A stretch of 64,000 nucleotides of DNA, taken from NCBI RefSeq assembly GCF_000337535.1, contig NZ_AOIP01000008.1, positions 1 to 64,000 of the forward strand, in the 5' to 3' direction. This DNA comes from Natrialba aegyptia DSM 13077 (GTDB taxonomy: Archaea > Halobacteriota > Halobacteria > Halobacteriales > Natrialbaceae). Below are positions 43,760 to 52,046 of the stretch, in pieces. A program made the position numbers and the translations under genes. How positions within the stretch are numbered: position 1 is the stretch's first letter; the number at the start of each line of letters is the position of its first letter. Below the pieces are notes generated by a model. It was given only the letters and a program-made list of their open reading frames with translations, had not been told where the DNA came from and did not search any database.

Positions 43760-44857
43760 ATGGAACTCGAACGACGGACGTTTTTGGCGGCGAGTTCAGG
43801 ATCACTCGCGGCCGGGGCACTGGCGGGGTGTCTCGATGACGTGGCTCGCGGGAGCGATGGGATCGAGTCGGGGTATGCCGCATTTTTTGCGCTGTGGGAT
43901 TGGGCCGATACCATTGGTGGCGATTCGGTGACGTTCGAAAACCCGGTCGGGACCGGCGAGGTTGGGCACGGCTGGGAGCCCGAAGCGGACTTGCTCGCGG
44001 AGATTGCAAAGAGTGACGCGTTCGTCTACCTCGATCTGCCGGAGTTCGCCTGGGCGCAGGAGGCGGCGGCGACGCTCGAGTCGGACTACGAGACGGTAGC
44101 CGTAATCGATGCGCTCGAGGGACTCGACGACGAGTTACTGGCGTGGAATCACGAACACGATTCCGACGAACACGACGGGCACGATCACGACCATGAACAC
44201 GAGGAGGACTCCCACGACCACGCTACCGGTGAGGGAGACGACGCTGAGAATGACCACGACCACGACGACGGAGGATCTCACGATGGGCACGACCACGGCG
44301 CTATCGATCCCCACGCCTGGGTCGACCCGGTCCTCGCCCAGCGTATCGTCACGACTATCGCGGATGGCCTCGCCGACGCCGACCCCGACAACGAAGAGAC
44401 GTTCCGGGAGAACGCCGAAACGTACACCGACCGGCTCGCCGAACTCGACGACGAGTTCAGCACCATCACTGGGGAAGCCGAGCACGATGTCGCCATCCTC
44501 GCCGGACACAACTCCTATCAGTACCTCGAACACCGCTACGATATCGAGGTGCACACGCCGTCCGGCGTGTCACCGCAGGACGAACCGAGTATTACCGATA
44601 TTTCGGAGACGATCGACCGCATCGAGGACCACGACATCGACACGATTCTCTACGATCGCTTCGAGGTCACGTCCGAGGATGAACTCCCGCCGCTCGCCGA
44701 GACGATCCTGGCGGAGAGCACCGCGACGAACGCGGTTCCGGTCACGTCCGGGGAGGGGACACTCCGGGCCTGGCAAGAATCGGGCTGGGGGTACGTCGAA
44801 CAAATGGAAGAGCTAAACGTTCCCGCGTTCAGAGAAGCACTTGGAGCGGATCACTAG
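43760..44857 (+). CDS. znuA: Zinc/manganese ABC transporter substrate-binding lipoprotein (ZnuA-like)
   Basis: From ATG 43760 (MELERRTFLAAS) the 365 residues have a Tat signal (ERRTFL), lipobox LAGC and the cluster-9 metal-binding fold. The mid-protein His/Asp/Glu-rich loop (about 130-188, HEHDSDEHDGHDHDHEHE onward) is typical of zinc-specific ZnuA proteins. Conserved AIDPHAWVDPVLAQ and AGHNSYQYLEHRY follow. It collects zinc outside the membrane for the permease encoded downstream. The next gene starts at its stop codon. Confidence 0.93.
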   Translation: MELERRTFLAASSGSLAAGALAGCLDDVARGSDGIESGYAAFFALWDWADTIGGDSVTFENPVGTGEVGHGWEPEADLLAEIAKSDAFVYLDLPEFAWAQEAAATLESDYETVAVIDALEGLDDELLAWNHEHDSDEHDGHDHDHEHEEDSHDHATGEGDDAENDHDHDDGGSHDGHDHGAIDPHAWVDPVLAQRIVTTIADGLADADPDNEETFRENAETYTDRLAELDDEFSTITGEAEHDVAILAGHNSYQYLEHRYDIEVHTPSGVSPQDEPSITDISETIDRIEDHDIDTILYDRFEVTSEDELPPLAETILAESTATNAVPVTSGEGTLRAWQESGWGYVEQMEELNVPAFREALGADH

Positions 44858-45597
44858 TGACTGCAGTCGTCTCTCTCGAGAACGTGACGTTCGCCTACGG
44901 CGAGCAGCCGGCCGTCCGCGACGTGTCCCTTACCGTCGATCAGGGCGATTTTCTCGGTCTTATTGGCCCGAACGGCTCCGGAAAGACGACGCTCTTGCAT
45001 CTCATGCTCGGTCTGCACAGTCCCGACAGCGGCTCGATCGAACTCTTCGGCGAGCCCGCCTCGGCGTTCTCCGAGGGCGAACGGATCGGCTACGTTTCCC
45101 AGCAGGCGACCAGCCGCGGCGGCACGATGCCCGTTACCGTTCGCGAGGTCGTGACGATGGGCCGGTTCGCCCACGTGGGCCACGGTCGGCTGACCGAGGC
45201 AGATCACGACATCGTCACGGACGCCCTCGAAACGGTCGGCATCACCGCGCTCGCCGATCGACAGGTCACGCAGCTCTCGGGCGGCCAGCGCCAGCGGGCG
45301 TTCATCGCTCGCGCGCTCGCCTCCGAGGCCGACCTGCTCGCGCTCGACGAACCAACCGTCGGCGTCGACGCTGAGTCCCGTGACGAGTTCTACCAGTTGC
45401 TCGACTCGCTCAACGACTCGGGCATCACGATCATCCTCATCGAACACGATATCGGCGTCGTCACCGACCGGGCAAATCGTATCGCCTGTCTCAACACGGA
45501 GCTATACCACCACGGCGATACCGAATCGTTCGTCGAGAGCGACGCGCTCACGGAGGCCTACGGGACGACCGGACACGTCGTCGAACACCATCATTAG
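44857..45597 (+). CDS. znuC: Metal ABC transporter ATP-binding protein (ZnuC-like)
   Basis: GTG at 44857 overlaps the TAG stop of the binding-protein gene, so translation is coupled. The 246 residues have Walker A GPNGSGKTTLLHLM, signature LSGGQRQR and Walker B ADLLALDEPTVGVD, with EHD as the switch His. It powers zinc uptake. A 9-bp gap leads to the permease. Confidence 0.94.
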   Translation: MTAVVSLENVTFAYGEQPAVRDVSLTVDQGDFLGLIGPNGSGKTTLLHLMLGLHSPDSGSIELFGEPASAFSEGERIGYVSQQATSRGGTMPVTVREVVTMGRFAHVGHGRLTEADHDIVTDALETVGITALADRQVTQLSGGQRQRAFIARALASEADLLALDEPTVGVDAESRDEFYQLLDSLNDSGITIILIEHDIGVVTDRANRIACLNTELYHHGDTESFVESDALTEAYGTTGHVVEHHH

Positions 45598-45605
45598 TCG
45601 AACGA

Positions 45606-46733
45606 ATGCGGGACCTCACGTCGCTCATTGGCAGCGAGATCGGCACCGAGACGAGTGCCGATGCCAACGCCGACACCGACGCCGACACGACCACCAACAC
45701 CACTGACACACACCACACACGGATGCACGACACCAGACGACGACTCGAACTCGGCGGAATCGCGCTGACCGGCTTGCTCGCCGTCGCGATGCTCGGATTT
45801 CTCACCCTCGATTGGCTACAGGAGTATCCGTACGCGTCGGCGCTGTACGAGCAGTTCCGGATCGCCGGACGGTTACTGGACTACTACCTCGGGACGAACG
45901 TCTTCTCTCACCCCTACCTGTGGCGGTCGATGGCGACGGGTGTTCTCATCGGCGTCGTCGGGCCGCTGGTCGGGACCTATCTCGTCCACCGCGAGATGGC
46001 ACTGATCGGCGAAACGCTCGCGCACACGGCGTTCGCCGGCGTCGCGATCGGACTGTTGTTCAGTTCGACGACGGACTGGAGCGGCTCGCTCTTGCTCGTC
46101 GCGCTCGTCGTCGGAATCCTCGGTGCACTCGGCGTGCAGTGGCTCACCGAACGCACGGACACGTACGGCGACGTGCCGATCGCGATCATGCTCACCGGCA
46201 GTTTCGCCGTCGGCACGCTCATCATCAGCTACGGACGCGGACTCACGGGGCTTAACATCCAGAACTTTCTTTTCGGCAATCTCTCCGTGATCACGCCCTC
46301 CGGAGCGCGGCTGATGGGAATTCTGAGCGTCGTCGTCGTGGCAGTCGTCGCGGTGACGTACAAGCAACTGCTCTTTATCACGTTCGACGAGCAGGCCGCT
46401 CGCGTCGCCCGGCTGAACGTCACCTGGTACAACACGCTGTTGATCGTGATGACGGCCGTCGTCGTCGTCGGCGCGATGCAGGTCCTCGGCGTGATCCTCG
46501 TCGCGGCGATGCTCGTCATTCCCGTCGCAGCCGCAACGCAACTCGCACACAGTTTCCGCGAGACGCTGTATCTCTCGATCCTCTTCGGTCAGGTCTCGAT
46601 CATCGGGGGCTTCGCGCTCTCGATCTCCCAGAGCCTTCCCGCCGGCGGCTCGATCGTCGTCGTCGGAATCGTCGCCTACCTGCTCGCCGTTCTCGTTTCG
46701 GACCAATCCGCAGCTGCGGTGTCGGTTCACTGA
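45606..46733 (+). CDS. znuB: Metal ABC transporter permease (ZnuB-like)
   Basis: The 375 residues form an ABC-3 family permease with about eight membrane segments (including GPLVGTYLVHREMALIGETLAHTAFAGVAIGLLF near 120-155 and DEQAARVARLNV, the ATPase-coupling loop). The N-terminal extension (about residues 16-40) is Asp/Thr/His-rich from hexamer-like repeats and may bind metal or be disordered. ATG 45606 is a reasonable start; an internal ATG at 45723 would remove the extension. It completes the operon. Confidence 0.92.
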   Translation: MRDLTSLIGSEIGTETSADANADTDADTTTNTTDTHHTRMHDTRRRLELGGIALTGLLAVAMLGFLTLDWLQEYPYASALYEQFRIAGRLLDYYLGTNVFSHPYLWRSMATGVLIGVVGPLVGTYLVHREMALIGETLAHTAFAGVAIGLLFSSTTDWSGSLLLVALVVGILGALGVQWLTERTDTYGDVPIAIMLTGSFAVGTLIISYGRGLTGLNIQNFLFGNLSVITPSGARLMGILSVVVVAVVAVTYKQLLFITFDEQAARVARLNVTWYNTLLIVMTAVVVVGAMQVLGVILVAAMLVIPVAAATQLAHSFRETLYLSILFGQVSIIGGFALSISQSLPAGGSIVVVGIVAYLLAVLVSDQSAAAVSVH

Positions 46734-46894
46734 CCGCTCGGCCCTCCTTCCGTTTCCCGCTCGGCACGATCGTCGATCCACCACCGGTTCGTCTCGTCAG
46801 CAGCCATGGTCGTCTTCTAATTCGGTATCGTTCATCGCCAGCACGTGGGAACGTCACCCTACGTTTAACACGACTCTCGGCGAATTCACTCACG

Positions 46895-48994
46895 ATGGGA
46901 CGGTTATCCGAGCTGTTCGCACCCGATACCGTCGGCGTGATCGGCGCAACCGACCGCGAGGGCGCAGTCGGCCGCGCGATCCTCGAAAACCTGCGCGACG
47001 AGTTCAGCGGCGAGGTCGTGCCGGTCAATCCGAGCCACGACACGGTGCTCGGGATCGACGCGTATCCGGATGTAAAGAGCGCGCCGGCACTCGATCTCGC
47101 GGTCGTCGTCGTCCCGCCGCCCGTCGTCCTCGAGACGCTTCGTGAACTCGGCGAGTCGGGGACCGAACACGTCGTCGTCATCACGGCGGGGTTCGCCGAG
47201 ACGGGCGGCGAGGGAGCCGACCGGGAGCGAGAACTCCGCGAGATCGCCGCCGAGTACGACCTCAATATCGTCGGCCCGAACAGTCTCGGCGTGATGTCGA
47301 CGCCGATCGACCTGAACGCGACGTTCGGGCCGGAGGGCGCGTTGGACGGATCTATCTCGTTTATGAGCCAGTCGGGGGCGTTCATCACGGCCGTCCTCGA
47401 CTGGGCGAACGAGCAGGGGATCGGCTTTCAGGACGTCGTCTCGCTCGGCAACAAGACGGTGCTCGACGAGACGGATTTCGTCCGCGAGTGGGGCGACGAT
47501 CCGGAGACGGACGTCGTCATCGGCTATCTCGAAGACATCGACGCCGGCGACGAGTTCATCCGGACGGCCCGCGAGGTCACCGACGACACGCCGATCGTGC
47601 TCGTCAAGTCGGGTCGGACCGATGCGGGGGCGCAGGCTGCCTCCTCGCACACGGGCGCGATCGCCGGGAGCGAGCGGGCCTACGAGGCCGGGTTGGAGCA
47701 GGCCGGCGTCCTGCGAGCGAACTCGGTCCAGGAACTGTTCGATGCGGCGCGGGCGCTCTCGGGACTGCCGGAGCCCGACACCGACGGGGTCGCCGTCGTG
47801 ACGAACGCGGGCGGGCCGGGCGTGTTGACCACGGATGCAGTCGGCGACTCGACGCTGGGGATGGCCGAGTTCAGCGACGAGACGATCGCGGCGCTGACCG
47901 AGGCGATGCCCGATGAGGCGAACGTCTACAACCCGATCGACGCGATCGGGGATGCTGACACCGACCGCTTCGGCGATGCGCTCGAACTCGCGCTCGACGA
48001 TCCGAACGTCGGGAGTGCGGTCGTCGTCAGCGCACCGACGGCGGTGATCGAGTACGACGAACTCGCCGAGGTCGTCATCGAGAAGTGCGAGGAATTCGAC
48101 AAGCCCGTCGTTACCTGTATGATGGGCGGCGAACGGGCCCGAAACGCCGAGTCGGTGCTTCGCGAGTTCGGGATTCCGAACTACTTCGACCCGGCCCGGG
48201 CGGTCGGCGGACTCGACGCGCTCGCGCGGTACCGGGATATTCGCGACCGAACGGCCGACGACCCCGAGCGGTTCGACGTCGATCGCGAGCGAGCCCGAGA
48301 GATTTTAGAGCGAGTCGAGCGGCGAGACGACAACCGCCTCGGAATCGAATCGATGGAGTTGCTCGAGGCCTACGGCATCCCGACGCCACCGGGAGAGATC
48401 GTCGACGATCCGGCCCGCGCTCGCGAAGTCGCCGAGGGCATCGACGGCGATGTCGTCATGAAAATCGTCAGCCCGGACATCACCCACAAGTCCGATATCG
48501 GCGGCGTGAAAGTCGGGGTGAGCGACGACGAGGTGTACGACGCCTACGAAGACGTGGTCGCCAGAGCGCGCAACTACCAGCCCGATGCGACGATCCTCGG
48601 CGTGCAGGTCCAGGCGATGCTCGATCTCGAGGAGACGACCGAAACCATCGTCGGGATGAACCGCGATCCGCAGTTCGGCCCGCTCTTGCTGTTCGGTCTC
48701 GGCGGCATCTTCGTCGAAATTCTCGAGGATACGTCGGTTCGCGTCGCACCGATCGGCGAGCGCGGGGCCCGCGAGATGATCGACGAGATTCGGGCTGCCC
48801 CGCTGTTGCGCGGGGCGCGCGGTCGCGAGCCGGCAGCAACCGACGCCATCGTCGAAACGATCCAGCGACTCTCCCAGCTGGTGACCGACTTCCCGGCGAT
48901 TCTCGAACTCGACGTGAACCCGCTCGTCGCCGGCCCGGACGGCGTACAGGCGATCGACCTGCGATTGACCGTCGACACGGAGGAACTCCGATGA
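46895..48994 (+). CDS. acd: ADP-forming acetate/acyl-CoA synthetase, fused alpha and beta subunits
   Basis: The 699 residues combine a CoA-binding and ligase alpha part (TVGVIGATDREGAVGRAI, GPNSLGVM, then phospho-histidine H252 in SSHTGAIAGS) with an ATP-grasp beta part from about residue 465 (ESMELLEAYGIPTPPGEIV, KIVSPDITHKSDIGGVKVG). It converts acyl-CoA, ADP and phosphate to acid, CoA and ATP. Fused forms are typical of haloarchaea. It overlaps the next gene by an ATGA. Confidence 0.94.
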   Translation: MGRLSELFAPDTVGVIGATDREGAVGRAILENLRDEFSGEVVPVNPSHDTVLGIDAYPDVKSAPALDLAVVVVPPPVVLETLRELGESGTEHVVVITAGFAETGGEGADRERELREIAAEYDLNIVGPNSLGVMSTPIDLNATFGPEGALDGSISFMSQSGAFITAVLDWANEQGIGFQDVVSLGNKTVLDETDFVREWGDDPETDVVIGYLEDIDAGDEFIRTAREVTDDTPIVLVKSGRTDAGAQAASSHTGAIAGSERAYEAGLEQAGVLRANSVQELFDAARALSGLPEPDTDGVAVVTNAGGPGVLTTDAVGDSTLGMAEFSDETIAALTEAMPDEANVYNPIDAIGDADTDRFGDALELALDDPNVGSAVVVSAPTAVIEYDELAEVVIEKCEEFDKPVVTCMMGGERARNAESVLREFGIPNYFDPARAVGGLDALARYRDIRDRTADDPERFDVDRERAREILERVERRDDNRLGIESMELLEAYGIPTPPGEIVDDPARAREVAEGIDGDVVMKIVSPDITHKSDIGGVKVGVSDDEVYDAYEDVVARARNYQPDATILGVQVQAMLDLEETTETIVGMNRDPQFGPLLLFGLGGIFVEILEDTSVRVAPIGERGAREMIDEIRAAPLLRGARGREPAATDAIVETIQRLSQLVTDFPAILELDVNPLVAGPDGVQAIDLRLTVDTEELR

Positions 48995-50172
48995 CTGATA
49001 CTGATACCGATACCGACACCAACACTGATACCGACACTCAATCCGGCACCGACACCGGAACTGAAACCGAACTCGACACGGACGCCACGACGACCGAAGC
49101 CGGGACCGATACCGAGACGCTCCTCGTCGCCTCGCTCGAGGAAAGCACCGGCAAAACCGCGATCACGCTGGCCCTCGCCCGCCTCGCACGGGATCGCGGC
49201 GAGCGGGTCGGCTACATGAAGCCGAAGGGCACTCGTCTGCAGAGCAACGTCGGCAAGACCCTCGACGAAGATCCGTTACTCGCGCGCGAACTCCTCGACA
49301 TCGACGCCGAGATGCACGACTTAGAACCCGTCGTCTACTCGCCGACATTCATCGAGCAGGCCATTCGGGGACGCGAGGACCCCGCCGAATTGCGCGAGCG
49401 GGTCGTCGAAGCCTACGAGACACTCGCCGCGGACTGCGATCGCATGTTTCTCGAGGGCGGCGGCCGGTACGACCTCGGCGGAATCGTCGATCTCACCGAT
49501 GCCGATATTTCGGCGACCCTCGACGCCCGCGTCGTCCTCGTCTCTCCCTACCAGAAACCCGGCGACATCGACACCGTTCTTACCGCCGCCGACGCGTTCG
49601 GTGATCGCCTCGCCGGCGTCGTCTTCAACCGCGTCTCTGACGTTGCCTACGACCAACTCGAAACCGATGTCGTCCCCTTCCTCGAAGGTCGCGGCGTTCC
49701 CGTCGTCGGAATCATCCCCAGCGAACGGTCCCTCTCCGGCGTCACCGTCGCCGACCTCGCGGACGAACTCGGTGGAACACTCGTCGCCGAAGCCGGCACC
49801 GACAGCTACGTCGAGCGCTTCGCCGTCGGTGCGATGGGTGCCGACAGCGCCCTGCGATACTTCCGGCGAACGAAAGACGCCGCCGTCATCACCGGCGGCG
49901 ACCGAGCCGAAATACACACCGCGGCGCTCGAAGCACCCGGCGTCAAGTGTCTCATCCTGACCGGCGGCCACCGCCCATCCGGCGCTATCGTCGGCGAGGC
50001 GACCGAGCGAGAGATCCCGATCATCTCCGTCCAGACCGACACCCTCACGACCGTCGAACGCGCCGAAGATATCGTCCGAAGCGGTCGAACCCGCGATGCC
50101 ACGACGGTCGACCGGATGGAGACGCTGCTCGCCGATCACACCACAGTTACGTCGCTACTCGACTCGATGTAA
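48991..50172 (+). CDS. Pta-N-like P-loop protein with DRTGG domain
   Basis: The 393 residues start with a Thr-Asp repeat tail (about 2-40), then a BioD-like P-loop (LVASLEESTGKTAITLALA) and a C-terminal DRTGG domain (GDRAEIHTAALEAPGVKC, SGAIVGEATEREIP). This is the COG0857 architecture, the regulatory N-terminal half of large phosphotransacetylases, here without the catalytic Pta domain. ATGA overlap with acd implies coupling, so it may tune acetyl-CoA/acetate flux (inference). The repeat tail comes from hexamers and may vary in length between strains. Confidence 0.85.
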   Translation: MTDTDTDTDTNTDTDTQSGTDTGTETELDTDATTTEAGTDTETLLVASLEESTGKTAITLALARLARDRGERVGYMKPKGTRLQSNVGKTLDEDPLLARELLDIDAEMHDLEPVVYSPTFIEQAIRGREDPAELRERVVEAYETLAADCDRMFLEGGGRYDLGGIVDLTDADISATLDARVVLVSPYQKPGDIDTVLTAADAFGDRLAGVVFNRVSDVAYDQLETDVVPFLEGRGVPVVGIIPSERSLSGVTVADLADELGGTLVAEAGTDSYVERFAVGAMGADSALRYFRRTKDAAVITGGDRAEIHTAALEAPGVKCLILTGGHRPSGAIVGEATEREIPIISVQTDTLTTVERAEDIVRSGRTRDATTVDRMETLLADHTTVTSLLDSM

Positions 50173-50487
50173 GCCATCCTGTGAGGAAAATCCCTGGCGC
50201 GTCGTCGGGCAGCCCACACGCCAGGATCTGCCGGTTTGTCAGAGGCACCCCGGCACTGACCGTTGTCCTCGAACTCTTATCCCTTCATCTGTCGAAATCT
50301 GACCCAGATCATTCTTCTTCAACTTAACTGTTTCTGTGGTTTATATACTAGTAGGCGATTCGAGTTCAGATACCTCGTTCCAGCGGACCACGATTCACCC
50401 GACTGCGCCGCCGTCTTCAAACATTGCCTGGTAGCACCGACCGCAATCGGTCACCAGCCTTATACCGCTGTCACCCGACGACTCCCT
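50173..50487. other. Intergenic region ahead of the FilR1-like regulator
   Basis: About 315 bp. It holds a strong but orphan TATA-like TTTATATAC at 50340-50348 with no good ORF or RNA at the expected start near 50370, and the CTTATACC box at 50459-50466 that suits the regulator gene. The rest shows no structure to me. Confidence 0.55.
50459..50466 (+). promoter_or_regulatory. TATA-like box for the FilR1-like regulator
   Basis: CTTATACC lies about 27 bases before ATG 50488, supporting that ATG and a leaderless transcript and excluding longer upstream in-frame sequence. Confidence 0.55.
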
Positions 50488-51573
50488 ATGGTCGGAGCGC
50501 CGCGATTGCTCGCCCTCGTGGACCGACGCGAATCGCTACTCCGCCACCTCGCAACCACTCCCGCTCGCCCCAGCGACCTCGCCGCTGCACTCGAGTGTTC
50601 CCGTTCGACGGTCGACAGAGCCCTCTCGGAACTCCAGGACGCCACCCTGGTCGAACGCGACCCCGATCGGGACTCGTATCACCTCACCGTCGCCGGTGAA
50701 CTCGCACTCGAAGAGTTCGGCCAGTTTTCGACGCGACTCGAGCGAACGGCGTCTGCGAGCGGCCTGCTCGCATCGTTGTCGACTGACGGCGGTTGCCGGC
50801 TGCCGTGGCAATTCCTCGACGCGGCGACCGTCGTCACGAACGCCCGCGATCCGGCACGACTTGCAGCGTCGCTTCCGGCGGGAATCGACCGGCAGACGCT
50901 GCGAACTCGTGCTGATTGTACTGGCGAGTCGGATGGAGAGAGCACGACTGAGAGCGACCTTCCAACCCGGACGCTCGAAGCGCTGCTCGACCTCGGACGC
51001 AATCCACACCATCAGGTGCTCGTCCCCGGCCCCATGCCCTGTCTCGCCAGCGCCTACCGCGCCACGGCTCCTCCGACCCCGGACGCAGCCGCTTCCGACG
51101 ACGCTGACCCCTCCCGTCGTGAATTCGAGATTATCGGCCCCAGTGCAGTCATCCAGGGCCTGCTCACCGAGTTCCGGGAAGCCACCGCCGACGCCCTTTC
51201 GAGGGGCGACCTTTCCCTTCACGAACTCGACTCAGCACAGATACCACCGTACGGGCTGGTCGTCATCACGTGGGAGACAGCGACTGCCACCGGGGTATCC
51301 GAGACCCCTGAGACACCCGAGACATCCAAAACATCCGTAACTACCGACCCGACCGCCGGCAGTCCGTCCCCCGCTCGCGGCCCCTCCTCACCGGCGTCGG
51401 CCACCCGCTCACCGTCGCCAGCCGCTGAACTCGTGATCCTCCTCGTCTGCCCCGACACCGAACTCGAGGGCTTGCTCGTCGCGACGACTCACGAGGCGTG
51501 TACGTGGGCTCGGGAGTTGATCGCGTCGATGCAAGAGGCGGCACAACCGCTATCAGCGCCCGCTCCGGAATGA
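50488..51573 (+). CDS. Winged-helix regulator with FilR1-type middle domain
   Basis: 361 residues. A winged HTH (RPSDLAAALECSRSTVDRALSELQDATLVERD, about 25-60) is followed by an extended domain (about 95-290) of the FilR1 middle-domain type found in many haloarchaeal regulators. From about 270 to 320 there is a Thr/Pro/Ser-rich low-complexity insert, again from hexamer-like repeats. The C-terminal ATTHEACTWARELIASM completes the family pattern. It likely senses a small ligand and represses or activates adjacent genes; targets are unknown. Confidence 0.85.
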   Translation: MVGAPRLLALVDRRESLLRHLATTPARPSDLAAALECSRSTVDRALSELQDATLVERDPDRDSYHLTVAGELALEEFGQFSTRLERTASASGLLASLSTDGGCRLPWQFLDAATVVTNARDPARLAASLPAGIDRQTLRTRADCTGESDGESTTESDLPTRTLEALLDLGRNPHHQVLVPGPMPCLASAYRATAPPTPDAAASDDADPSRREFEIIGPSAVIQGLLTEFREATADALSRGDLSLHELDSAQIPPYGLVVITWETATATGVSETPETPETSKTSVTTDPTAGSPSPARGPSSPASATRSPSPAAELVILLVCPDTELEGLLVATTHEACTWARELIASMQEAAQPLSAPAPE

Positions 51574-51660
51574 CGAGTGTGGGTCACTAGCACGAGTCCG
51601 TCAACGAGTGACTGTCGCGTCTGACCAACAATTAAGAGTTAGCCGCGCATGGACCCAGAC

Positions 51661-51954
51661 ATGGACGACACACCCCAGGAGATCACCTCCCTCGTCGGCC
51701 GCGAGGTCTACTCGAACAGCGGCGTCTTCGTCGGCGAGGTCGAAGACCTGCAACTGAACGTTGACGGCCAGACCGTCACCGGGCTTGCACTCGGCAGCCT
51801 GAACTCGGAGCTATTCGCCGAGGAGTCGACGACTGGACAGGGCGTGATCGTGCCCTACCGGTGGGTTCGGGCGGTCGGTGACGTGATTCTCATCAACGAA
51901 GTTGTCGAGCACGTTCGGGACCCGGACGAAGAGGAGTCGGAACTGGTGGCCTGA
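51661..51954 (+). CDS. PRC-barrel domain protein
   Basis: From ATG 51661 (MDDTPQEITSLV), 97 residues with the PRC-barrel pattern (GREVYSNSGVFVGEVEDLQLNVDGQ, VPYRWVRAVGDVILINEVVE). AATTAAGA at 51630-51637 is placed about 27 bases upstream, favouring this ATG over 51649. PRC barrels bind RNA-processing or membrane/division partners in archaea (CdpB proteins are PRC-barrel); whether this one does is untested. Confidence 0.85.
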   Translation: MDDTPQEITSLVGREVYSNSGVFVGEVEDLQLNVDGQTVTGLALGSLNSELFAEESTTGQGVIVPYRWVRAVGDVILINEVVEHVRDPDEEESELVA

Positions 51955-52046
51955 TACGGACTGCTGTCAGTCATTTTCGGAGCGACCGGGAGCCGTCCTG
52001 CGGTCGCTCCGGGAAACAGTGACAGCAATCCGTATGAGTTGGGTCG

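Noticed and set aside
46727-46807. A 26-residue minus-strand ORF (MAADETNRWW...)
   Set aside because: It has decent composition but no clear TATA box, overlaps the end of the permease gene, and is too short to trust.
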